Made by a program: the position numbers and the translations under genes
From: Halomonas qaidamensis
GTDB lineage: Bacteria; Pseudomonadota; Gammaproteobacteria; Pseudomonadales; Halomonadaceae
Direction of reading: 5' to 3'
Length of the DNA: 64,000 nt
Assembly: GCF_025917315.1 (NCBI RefSeq)
Contig: NZ_CP080627.1
Coordinates: forward strand, 3,100,001 to 3,164,000
Notes under the pieces: generated by a model
Told to the model about the DNA's origin: nothing
The model's database searches: none
What the model saw: only the letters and a program-made list of their open reading frames with translations
Part shown: positions 57,204 through 64,000 of the stretch, piece after piece
Layout: every line of letters begins with the position of its first letter
Numbering within the stretch: position 1 is the stretch's first letter

Positions 57204-57473
57204 AATCGTTTCTTCCAATGAATGTTAGCGTGGGGCTGTCTCATCCCAGAAACGAGCCGTTTATCCACAGCCACAGCCAAAAAAGCACTGAGATAAATAA
57301 AAAACGACACCAGCGTCGCTAAGCGTAGCTCATACCCAGCGGTTTGCGCGAAAGTCGCTCGTTTAGCCATCTTTCGTCACTCATTGTAATAGTGGCGTTT
57401 TACTTCACTTCGTTACTCGATGGCTTTCGACATGCCTCAAAGCAACAGCCTCAACATACCAACTGCACGATGC

Positions 57474-57512
57474 TTGTGAGAAGTGGTTGTGAGAGGTGGT
57501 TGTGAGCGATAG
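57474..57512. repeat. 13-bp tandem repeat before the haem-uptake operon
   Basis: Three units: TTGTGAGAAGTGG, TTGTGAGAGGTGG, TTGTGAGCGATAG, ending 20 bp before the Fur-box-like sequence. Confidence 0.8.
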
Positions 57513-57531
57513 CCAAACCTGATAAATTAAC

Positions 57532-57550
57532 GCTAATAGTTATCATTAAC
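57532..57550. promoter_or_regulatory. Fur box upstream of hemP
   Basis: GCTAATAGTTATCATTAAC matches the 19-bp Fur consensus GATAATGATAATCATTATC at 14 positions. It lies 18 bp before hemP, fitting iron repression of the haem-uptake operon. Confidence 0.75.
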
Positions 57551-57567
57551 ACAGGACATAGCCTCTC

Positions 57568-57735
57568 ATGCAGCCTAGGAAAAAAGACGTTCCGCTAGAA
57601 GGCTCGCCTAGCGCATCTCGCGAGGTGACAAGTCAGGCGCTGCTTGATCAAGACGGTCAGTTGGTTATTCATCATGAACAGCGACGCTATGTGCTGCGCC
57701 GCACGAAAAGCGGCAAGCTGATCCTAACAGCGTAA
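57568..57735 (+). CDS. hemP: Hemin uptake protein HemP
   Basis: A 55-residue protein starting MQPRKKDVPLEGSPSASREV and ending RRYVLRRTKSGKLILTA. The C-terminal block RY-LR-TK-GKLILT is the HemP signature. HemP proteins sit at the head of haem-uptake operons; a regulatory role in expression of the receptor has been shown in some bacteria. Position between the Fur box and the receptor fits. The ribosome binding site (AGGACATAGCCTCTC) is weak. Confidence 0.88.
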   Translation: MQPRKKDVPLEGSPSASREVTSQALLDQDGQLVIHHEQRRYVLRRTKSGKLILTA

Positions 57736-57846
57736 ACCACTTAAAAATAACCGCTTACCTACTACTACCGCTTTTAGCCAGCCAGGTAGCCCATCGCACC
57801 CAGCCAGCAACATTATCCATCACTTTCTGTTGGAACTGTCTGGCCC

Positions 57847-59820
57847 ATGAAACCAATTCATACGATAGGCCTTTGCCTTACCTTACTTCCTCTTCTGCCC
57901 GCCTACGCCAATGACACGTACTTAGATCCCGTCACGGTAACAGGCACCCGAGCACCGACGGATCTTTCCCGCGCACCGCTGATTATCGACATCATCGACC
58001 GCCAAGATGCAACGCTTGCCACCGCAAGTCGCGTTGAAGACGTGCTGAGTCGCCAACCTGGCCTGCATGTTGCTGGCCAAGGACGCCGGAATGGCCAAAC
58101 GCTGAGCATGCGTGGCTTCGGGAAAAATGGTGTCCTGGTTCGCTTAGATGGCATTCGCCAAGATATTACCACCGGTCATGTAGGCAACTTTTTTCTAGAC
58201 CCAGCGCTGATTCAAGAGGTGCAGATTGCCCGTGGCTCGCTTTCCAGCCTATACGGTAGCAACGCCATGGGCGGTGTTGTTAGCTTTACCAGTGTAGAGG
58301 CCAGCGACCTATTAGCCCCAGATGAAGATAGCGGTGCACGTCTTTCCCTAGGCGGGTCGACGGCTAACGACGAGCTACGCGGCAGCCTAACGGCATTTGG
58401 CCGCCGTGAAACGGCTAATGGGCAAGTGGATGGGCTATTTTCTGTCGGCCGTAGCGAGTCCGGCGATATTCGTCGCGCGGGCGGTGATGAAGCAGTAGAA
58501 GATGCCAGCCTCAATAGCCTGCTGCTCAAAGGCGGCTGGACGCCAAATGAAGAACAGCGGGTGTTTATTAGCTGGCAGCACTATGACGAGCGCGCCACCC
58601 AACCCGCTAACCCGCAGCAGCTATCAACCAGCGCTAGCAACCCATTACGCGATCGTGACGTTGAGAGCAATAACGTACAACTTGGCCACCGCTGGCAACC
58701 GAGTGGTGCCACTGAAATCACCTCACAGCTTACCTTTAGCCAACAGGATATCGACGAGCCACAGGCTAGCCGTACCCTTGAGCGGGTCGGCCTGCAGAGC
58801 GACGGCTATCACAGCATCGACCATGGCTGGCTTTCACAAACGCTGGTGTTTGGTGCAGAGCTGGAGCAGGCCCGCCAGCGGCCTGATGGTGAAGCGAATG
58901 GTTTCCCTAAGGCTGATATCGATACCCAATCAGCCTATCTTGACACCACGCTTACTGCAGGCCGCTATTTAGCAGAGGGCGGCGCGGGGCAGTTTGACGT
59001 CGGCATTGGCGCTCGCTACGACCGCTATGACGCCAGCGGTCAAAACAATGCCGACAGCGTGCACGACCAAGTGTCGCCGCGCTTCCGTCTTGCCTGGCGA
59101 CCCGACGACTCCTTGATGCTGTTCTCCGGCTACGCCGAAGCCTTCCGCGCGCCCAGCCTTTCCGAGCTTTACGCTAACGAGCGCCACTTTGCTGGGTTCT
59201 GTGCAGGACCGTTTTTCTGTACGCCCGACAACTACTGGATTCCCAACCCCAACCTATCGCCTGAAACCAGCCGTACCTGGGAAAGCGGCGTGGTATGGCA
59301 CCAAGGTGACTGGCAGGTGCGTGCCAGCTACTTCGACACCCGTGCAGATGACTTCATCGACACTCAGGTCGATATCATGGCGGGCACTACCCAAGCCGTA
59401 AACGTGCAGCGTGCCCAGCTATGGGGCTATGACGCACGTCTTACTTGGCAACCTAGCGAGTTCCCGATGCTGACCAGCTTTGTAGGCCTGTCAGAGGTAT
59501 CTGGCAAAGACCGCGACAGCGGTGAGGCTCTGGGTAGCCAAACACCCCTGGAAATGACGCTGGGCAGTGATGTCGCGCTTTATAACAGCGCTATACGGGT
59601 CGGTTGGCAAGGCCGCTTTGCTCAAGCTTTCGACAAGCAAGGCGACGACGAACGCCTCCCAGGCTATGGGCTGCACGATATACACCTTGCCTGGCAAATC
59701 ACCCCTGCTATTGATACCGCGCTGCGCCTCGCCAACCTTGGCGACAAAGTATGGTATCGGCCTGATGGCAGCCTGGGCGACGGGCGCAGCCTGTTCGCCA
59801 CTCTCAATTGGCAGTGGTAA
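57847..59820 (+). CDS. hmuR: TonB-dependent haem receptor
   Basis: Outer-membrane receptor of 657 residues. Signal peptide MKPIHTIGLCLTLLPLLPAYA, then a plug domain starting at DPVTVTGTRAP (TonB-box region) with VLVRLDGIRQD and SSLYGSNAMGGVV, and a 22-strand barrel ending in TLNWQW with aromatic C terminus. The haem-receptor signature EAFRAPSLSELY is followed by ERHF with a candidate haem-ligand His, and PNPNLSPETS gives the NPNL box. It lies first after hemP and is followed by the transport genes, so haem is the likely cargo. Confidence 0.92.
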   Translation: MKPIHTIGLCLTLLPLLPAYANDTYLDPVTVTGTRAPTDLSRAPLIIDIIDRQDATLATASRVEDVLSRQPGLHVAGQGRRNGQTLSMRGFGKNGVLVRLDGIRQDITTGHVGNFFLDPALIQEVQIARGSLSSLYGSNAMGGVVSFTSVEASDLLAPDEDSGARLSLGGSTANDELRGSLTAFGRRETANGQVDGLFSVGRSESGDIRRAGGDEAVEDASLNSLLLKGGWTPNEEQRVFISWQHYDERATQPANPQQLSTSASNPLRDRDVESNNVQLGHRWQPSGATEITSQLTFSQQDIDEPQASRTLERVGLQSDGYHSIDHGWLSQTLVFGAELEQARQRPDGEANGFPKADIDTQSAYLDTTLTAGRYLAEGGAGQFDVGIGARYDRYDASGQNNADSVHDQVSPRFRLAWRPDDSLMLFSGYAEAFRAPSLSELYANERHFAGFCAGPFFCTPDNYWIPNPNLSPETSRTWESGVVWHQGDWQVRASYFDTRADDFIDTQVDIMAGTTQAVNVQRAQLWGYDARLTWQPSEFPMLTSFVGLSEVSGKDRDSGEALGSQTPLEMTLGSDVALYNSAIRVGWQGRFAQAFDKQGDDERLPGYGLHDIHLAWQITPAIDTALRLANLGDKVWYRPDGSLGDGRSLFATLNWQW

Positions 59821-59851
59821 CCCGCTGCCCTGTTAAGTCTAGAGGTGACGT

Positions 59852-60904
59852 ATGATTGAGTCTCAGCAGATCGCAATTCTAGAAGCCTTTGACGCAGCAC
59901 GAGCAGCACAGCCTCGCCTGCCCGCAATTGAAATTGCCGAACGCTTATCGATCAGCGAAGGTGAACTTCAAGCCGCGCGCTTAGGCCGTGACGTATGGAC
60001 GCTGCCACTCGCTCCGAAAGATGTTGCAGCTCGCTTCCCTCTGTTAGGCCGAGTCAAAGCACTCACTCGTTCTCGTTTAGCCGTGCTTGAACAAACCGGC
60101 GATTACCCTGACCTCAACGGCGGACCGCAAACCGGCTTGCTGCTTGACCCAGGTGGCTTAGATTTACGGCTGCTGTTTTCCCATTGGCACTGGGCCTGCC
60201 TGATCCGTGACCCGGTGCCCATGGGTAACGAAACAGCCCAGTGGCGCTGGAGCCTACAAGTTTTCAACCAACATGGTTGCGCCATTCATAAGAGCTTTGC
60301 GCTGGAAAATCCGCTACCTCGCCACTGGGGAGCGCTAGCCGCACTGGGCACCATGGATACTCCCGCGTTTACCCAGTGCGTTCCCCGCTTAAAGCGCGCC
60401 CTCCCGGAAGCGCCAACGCTAGCCAGCGAATGGGCGGCGATGCGCGATGTGCATCAATTCTTCGCCCTCCTGCAGCGCCACCACCTTGAGCGTCTCGAAG
60501 CCAACCAACTAATGGAAGGCCGCTATACGCACGCGCTTCCCGTCGATGCCCTGGAAAATTTATTAACTAACGCAAGTCAGCGCGCACTGCCACTGATGTT
60601 GTTTGTGGCAAGCCCCGGTTGCGTGCAGATTCGCACTGGAATAGTACCTGTGCCCCAGCGCGCCCGCGGCTGGCTAAACCTATTTGGCGAGCAGTTCACG
60701 CTGCATCTTAATGACACCGCCATTGAGCAAGTGTGGCAGGTCAGCAAGCCTAACCGCGACGGTGGCGTTACCAGCGTAGAAGCCTTTGATGCCGAGGGCT
60801 CTTTAGTGCTGCAAATTTACGCAGAGCGCCAGGAAGGTCGCGTGGAGCGGCCCGAGTGGCGACAGTTGCTAACTGAACTCGGCAGCCAAGAGGCCGTGGC
60901 ATGA
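59852..60904 (+). CDS. hmuS: Cytosolic haem-handling protein HmuS/PhuS family
   Basis: A 350-residue cytosolic protein of the HemS/ChuS/PhuS family, made of two similar halves (about 30-160 and 200-345). The first half starts with RLSISEGELQAARLGRDVW, and both halves have FNQHGCAIHKSF-like and FDAEGSLVLQIYAERQEG segments. It would take haem after import and pass it to degradation. No separate haem oxygenase gene is in the operon. The stop overlaps the hmuT start by 4 bp. Confidence 0.9.
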   Translation: MIESQQIAILEAFDAARAAQPRLPAIEIAERLSISEGELQAARLGRDVWTLPLAPKDVAARFPLLGRVKALTRSRLAVLEQTGDYPDLNGGPQTGLLLDPGGLDLRLLFSHWHWACLIRDPVPMGNETAQWRWSLQVFNQHGCAIHKSFALENPLPRHWGALAALGTMDTPAFTQCVPRLKRALPEAPTLASEWAAMRDVHQFFALLQRHHLERLEANQLMEGRYTHALPVDALENLLTNASQRALPLMLFVASPGCVQIRTGIVPVPQRARGWLNLFGEQFTLHLNDTAIEQVWQVSKPNRDGGVTSVEAFDAEGSLVLQIYAERQEGRVERPEWRQLLTELGSQEAVA

Positions 60905-61770
60905 GCACCACACGTGTCGCACGCCAGTCACTTGCCGCGCTATTGGTTGGCTGGTTAACCATTGGCGGGGCGCTAGCTAATGAACGCTGGGTCATTCTGG
61001 GCGGCGATATCGCTGAAACTATCGCCGCGCTTGGCGCGGATATCGAGGTCGTTGCCCGCGACGATACGGTGCTCCACCCGCCAGAAATGGCCGCACTGCC
61101 TTCGGTAGGCTACCTGCGCCAGCTGTCGGCAGAAAGCGTGCTCTCAGTGGCACCGGACCGTGTGTTGGCAGCGGGACATTCCGGCCCGAAAGAAGTGCTG
61201 GAACAACTAGAGGCCGTGGGTGTAACGGTTGATGTTATTGAGGCACCTGCTGACCTTTCCTCAATTGCCGAGAAAGTCCGCACGGTGGCTCAGCACACCC
61301 AGCTCCAGCAAGAGGGCGACGTCCTGGCCGCCTCACTCTCCGCCACCCTTGAGCGATTGGCAGCCCTTCCCCCGCTGCCTGGCACGCGAGCGATGTTTAT
61401 TCTTCACCATAGCGGCCTAACACCGCGAGTCGCTGGCAACGACACCGCCGCCCATACCGCCTTGGAGGCCGTTGGAATCGACAATGCTTTTGGCAATATG
61501 GCGGGGTATCAAAGCGTTGCGGCAGAGGCCCTGGCCAAAGAAGCACCCACGCTGGTAATTATGTCCCAGCGGGGGTTAGACGCGCTGGGCGGTGAAAACG
61601 CGTTATGGCAGCTACCGGGTATGCGCTTAACACCCGCAGGACGCGAACAGCGGCTTATTGTGATTGATGATCAGGCGCTGCTTGGTTTTGGCCCTCGCAC
61701 GCCTGACCAGCTATTTACCCTGCGCCAAAATATTGAAGCACTGCTTGGCACAGAGCAGGTCAGCCGATGA
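60901..61770 (+). CDS. hmuT: Haem ABC transporter periplasmic binding protein
   Basis: Periplasmic binding protein (class III, TroA-like helical backbone) of 289 residues that receives haem from the receptor. Signal peptide MSTTRVARQSLAALLVGWLT with cleavage after GGALA. The mature start NERWVILGGDIAETIAALG and VGYLRQLSAESVLSVAPDRV are typical of HmuT; the Tyr of VGYLR is the expected haem ligand. Coupled by 4-bp overlaps to hmuS and hmuU. Confidence 0.92.
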   Translation: MSTTRVARQSLAALLVGWLTIGGALANERWVILGGDIAETIAALGADIEVVARDDTVLHPPEMAALPSVGYLRQLSAESVLSVAPDRVLAAGHSGPKEVLEQLEAVGVTVDVIEAPADLSSIAEKVRTVAQHTQLQQEGDVLAASLSATLERLAALPPLPGTRAMFILHHSGLTPRVAGNDTAAHTALEAVGIDNAFGNMAGYQSVAAEALAKEAPTLVIMSQRGLDALGGENALWQLPGMRLTPAGREQRLIVIDDQALLGFGPRTPDQLFTLRQNIEALLGTEQVSR

Positions 61771-62807
61771 TTACCAGCGCTTCCCATGATCGTTATCGCC
61801 CCTTATTACCGCTTAGTCGAACAGCACGCGTGTTAAGTGGCCTTACCCTGGCGTTATTGATCGCCATTGGCTGGGGTTCTGCTTCAGGCGCGTTAGGCGT
61901 GTCACCCTGGGCACTCATCAATGGCAGCGCAGATGAGCTCAGTGTTCAAGTGTGGTGGCAGCTACGCCTACCGCGCCTGCTCTTGGGGGTTGCCGTGGGA
62001 GCAATGCTGGCGGGCAGTGGTGCCGCCATGCAGGGGCTATTTAGAAACCCATTGGCCGACCCTACTCTGCTTGGGCTCGCCAGCGGCGCGAGGCTATTTG
62101 TAGCGCTTTGGATTGTACTATTTCAGGGCAGCGCTGCTGGTAGTCTTTACGGCCAGTTTGCAGCGGGCTTTCTCGGTGCGCTTAGCGTTTGCTTAGTGGT
62201 GTTTGGCATAGCCAAGCGCCAAGGGGGTGGCAGTGCCGCCGTTATGTCACTGCTACTAGCAGGCTTGGCAATCAACACCTTAGCAGGCGCTGGGGGCGGC
62301 GTACTGGCGTTTATTGCCAGCGATGAACAGCTCCGTCAGCTCAGTTTATGGGGAATGGGCACGCTTACCAACGCTCTGTGGCGCACCACCGCCATAGCCC
62401 TTGCCCTTATTGCTGTTGCCCTATGGCTGTTAATACGCAGCGCTCGTGAGCTTGACCTACTTCAGCTAGGCGAATCTACCGCCCATGCGGCAGGCTTGGA
62501 TGCCACCCGGCTCAAACGCCGCGTGGTCGTTGCTACCTCGCTGGGCGTAGGGCTGTGCGTCGCGCTGACCGGCGTGATTGGCTTTCTTGGTTTGCTCGTC
62601 CCCCACTGCCTGCGACTTTGGCTCGGGCCTGGTCATCGCCTGCTGCTACCCGCCTCTATGTTAGGCGGTGCACTACTGCTAGTGGTCGCCGACACCCTGG
62701 CACGCACCCTCGGCGCCCCGGCCGAAATTCCCGTCGGGCTGTTAACTAGCCTACTGGGCGGCCCCTATTTCCTTTACCTTCTAATGCGTCGGAATCGGGC
62801 ATGCTAA
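61767..62807 (+). CDS. hmuU: Haem ABC transporter permease
   Basis: FecCD/BtuC-type permease of 346 residues with about 9-10 membrane helices. Conserved pieces: VWWQLRLPRLLLGVAVGAML, LAGSGAAMQGLFRNPLADPTL, ATSLGVGLCVALTGVIGFLG and LLVPHCLRLWLGPGHR, with the coupling region before VADTLARTL and PAEIPVGLLTSLLGGPYFLYL. It overlaps hmuT by 4 bp and hmuV by 7 bp. Confidence 0.93.
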   Translation: MITSASHDRYRPLLPLSRTARVLSGLTLALLIAIGWGSASGALGVSPWALINGSADELSVQVWWQLRLPRLLLGVAVGAMLAGSGAAMQGLFRNPLADPTLLGLASGARLFVALWIVLFQGSAAGSLYGQFAAGFLGALSVCLVVFGIAKRQGGGSAAVMSLLLAGLAINTLAGAGGGVLAFIASDEQLRQLSLWGMGTLTNALWRTTAIALALIAVALWLLIRSARELDLLQLGESTAHAAGLDATRLKRRVVVATSLGVGLCVALTGVIGFLGLLVPHCLRLWLGPGHRLLLPASMLGGALLLVVADTLARTLGAPAEIPVGLLTSLLGGPYFLYLLMRRNRAC

Positions 62808-63574
62808 CCCTACATCAAGCGGGCTTCACCACCACGCCCTCTATCGCACCGCTGGACGGCACCCTTCGCCCTGGCGAGCTACTCGCTATTGTCGGCCCCA
62901 ATGGCGCGGGCAAAAGCACACTACTTAGCATGCTGTCAGGGTTTCGCCCCTGTGAACAAGGCGAGCTACACCTGGATGGCAAACGTCTAAGTGATTGGCC
63001 AATCAGCGAGCTTGCCAATCGCCGGGCGCTGGTCGCCCAGCAAGAGTTGCCCGGCTTTGATTGGCAAACCTTTGAGCTGGTGAGCTTAGGCAGCAACCCT
63101 AGTAACGCACTGATTGCGGAACTGCTGCATGACTTAGACCTGATACATTTAGCCAAACGCAGCGTGCTCTCCCTTTCAGGCGGCGAACGCCAGCGGGTAA
63201 TGATTGCGCGAGGAGCCTGTCAGTTGCTTTCACGGCGCGCTTCTACCGCAAAGGATGGTGGTCTTTTACTGCTGGATGAACCCACTAGTGCACTCGACAT
63301 CGGCCAGCAGCAGCGCTTAATGCGCCAGCTGCGCACTTGGGCAGAACGGCACCATATGGCCATTGTCTGCGTGCTTCACGACCTCAATCTCGCAGGCACT
63401 TATGCCGACCGGGTATGGCTGTTGCACCAAGGTCAACGCATTGCCCACGGCACGCCAGCCGAGGTGCTTGATCCTCAACGCATAGCGGCTATCTATCATG
63501 CCGATATTACTGCATTGAGCCACCCAGCATCACATCGATCAGGTATTGCCACTTGGCTCGCGCTAGCGCGTTAG
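62801..63574 (+). CDS. hmuV: Haem ABC transporter ATPase
   Basis: ATP-binding subunit of 257 residues. Walker A GPNGAGKSTLLSML, Q-loop in VAQQELPGFDW, signature LSGGERQRVMIARG, Walker B LLLLDEPTSALD and the switch His in CVLHDLNLAGTYAD. It has the specific C-terminal end of the haem and siderophore subfamily. A short insertion with ASTAKDG lies before Walker B. Last gene of the haem operon; no terminator is obvious in 63575-63713. Confidence 0.94.
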   Translation: MLTLHQAGFTTTPSIAPLDGTLRPGELLAIVGPNGAGKSTLLSMLSGFRPCEQGELHLDGKRLSDWPISELANRRALVAQQELPGFDWQTFELVSLGSNPSNALIAELLHDLDLIHLAKRSVLSLSGGERQRVMIARGACQLLSRRASTAKDGGLLLLDEPTSALDIGQQQRLMRQLRTWAERHHMAIVCVLHDLNLAGTYADRVWLLHQGQRIAHGTPAEVLDPQRIAAIYHADITALSHPASHRSGIATWLALAR

Positions 63575-63612
63575 CCATACCTAATCCAACGTCATAAGAG
63601 GAACAAGCGATC

Positions 63613-63670
63613 ACTACAAAAAAATGACTCAAAAAACGATACAAAAAGCTGTACAAAAACATCACAAAAT
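63613..63670. repeat. Degenerate ~12-bp A-rich tandem repeat after hmuV
   Basis: Units of about 12-14 bp such as ACTACAAAAAAATG, ACTCAAAAAACG, ATACAAAAAGCT, GTACAAAAACAT, then CACAAAAT. It lies between hmuV and the last gene. Confidence 0.6.
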
Positions 63671-63713
63671 TTAGACTTGAGGATAGGAGATTATCAGCCA
63701 ATGAGGTGATGCT

Positions 63714-64000
63714 ATGTCGTCAACGCTTCCCCCGCGCCTTACACTTGAAGAACTCTCACAACGCACAAATACCTCCTTTCCACTTCCAGAGGTAGAGTTA
63801 CTGGGGCTCGATATGGGCTGGTATATCGTGCGGTTGCATCACCATGATTCAGTTAGTTTGCTGGTCGATGCTCAGGGTGAAACCAAGCGTTTTAGCGGCA
63901 CGCAGTGGGTCAGCCGTGCACTTGCACCGCTTGGCTTTACTCACGGTGTACTCACCTGGGCAGACGCCGTCGATGAAATGATCGGCAACGACACCCCGCC
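63714..64000 (+). CDS. Small conserved protein, truncated at window end
   Basis: The first 95 codons are present (MSSTLPPRLTLEELSQRTNT...), continuing past position 64000. GAGGTGATGCT precedes the ATG. Segments GLDMGWYIVRLHHHDSVSLL and LVDAQGETKRFSGTQWVSRA suggest a small beta-rich protein. It resembles the short DUF6482-type proteins common in Pseudomonas and Halomonas, but I am not certain. No signal peptide or membrane segment is seen. Function unknown. Confidence 0.65.
   Translation, partial: MSSTLPPRLTLEELSQRTNTSFPLPEVELLGLDMGWYIVRLHHHDSVSLLVDAQGETKRFSGTQWVSRALAPLGFTHGVLTWADAVDEMIGNDTP

Larger units (their letters stand above)
57204..57567. other. Gap between the GGDEF gene and hemP
   Basis: No convincing gene. 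It holds the GGDEF promoter region, a 13-bp tandem repeat (57474-57512) and the Fur-box-like site (57532-57550). A minus-strand frame from 57370 with one hydrophobic stretch overlaps the GGDEF start and lacks a ribosome binding site. Confidence 0.5.

Noticed and set aside
57134..57370. Minus-strand frame with one hydrophobic stretch (about 78 codons)
   Set aside because: It overlaps the GGDEF start in another frame, has no ribosome binding site, and its second half is shadow sequence.
1..64000. CRISPR array, prophage, insertion sequence, tRNA or rRNA
   Set aside because: None seen: the tandem repeats lack spacers, no transposase or integrase is encoded, and no cloverleaf or rRNA-like stretch was found by eye.

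Overview
The window looks like chromosomal core sequence from a moderately halophilic gammaproteobacterium, most likely of the Halomonas/Vreelandella group. This is inferred from the E. coli/Pseudomonas-like order of the rpsB-to-dnaE block, the long Pseudomonas-type DapD, the DoeA-like M24 protein, the polyamine catabolism genes and the general protein style. I see no phage genes, intact insertion sequences, CRISPR arrays, rRNAs or tRNAs.

Positions 1-17350, almost all on the minus strand, hold the conserved translation/envelope superoperon in transcription order: rpsB, tsf, pyrH, frr, uppS, cdsA, dxr, rseP, bamA, skp, lpxD, fabZ, lpxA, lpxB, rnhB and dnaE (cut by the window edge). It links ribosome supply, UMP and isoprenoid synthesis, phospholipid and lipid A synthesis, outer-membrane protein assembly and the replicative polymerase. 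Divergent from rpsB, 17418-25256 carries map-glnD and then a lysine/diaminopimelate cluster, dapC-yffB-dapD-dapE plus a small conserved gene, closed by a strong terminator. A membrane-anchored cold-shock-domain protein, slyX and alanine dehydrogenase follow.

Positions 28000-44130 form a polyamine/GABA catabolic island. gabT-gabD is controlled by a divergent MocR-type regulator. A PuuR-like regulator, an NhaC-family transporter, puuC, spuC, puuD, puuA, puuB and a creatinase/ectoine-hydrolase-like M24 protein complete it. Together these could take putrescine to succinate by two routes, gamma-glutamylated and direct transamination. Alanine dehydrogenase next door could recycle the alanine made by SpuC.

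Positions 44390-57200 are a mixed region: an unknown small protein, a chemoreceptor with a terminal EWETF tail, an old-yellow-enzyme reductase, TspO, an orphan ZipA-like membrane protein, the YbiT-type ABC-F ATPase, a two-domain CbiX protein, a deacetylase-family hydrolase, ChaC, an EamA transporter, a small membrane protein, a tandem glycine riboswitch controlling a DadA-type flavoprotein, and a PAS-GGDEF diguanylate cyclase.

Positions 57530-63574 are a complete haem-uptake operon behind a Fur-box-like site: hemP, TonB receptor, hmuS, hmuT, hmuU, hmuV. The window ends in a truncated small gene.

The points most worth a second look are the riboswitch-controlled flavoprotein, the M24 protein that has lost every metal ligand, the orphan ZipA-like protein, the NhaC protein inside the putrescine cluster, and a recurrent habit of 12-15 bp imperfect tandem repeats in intergenic gaps. 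I did not find a clearly new multi-gene system.
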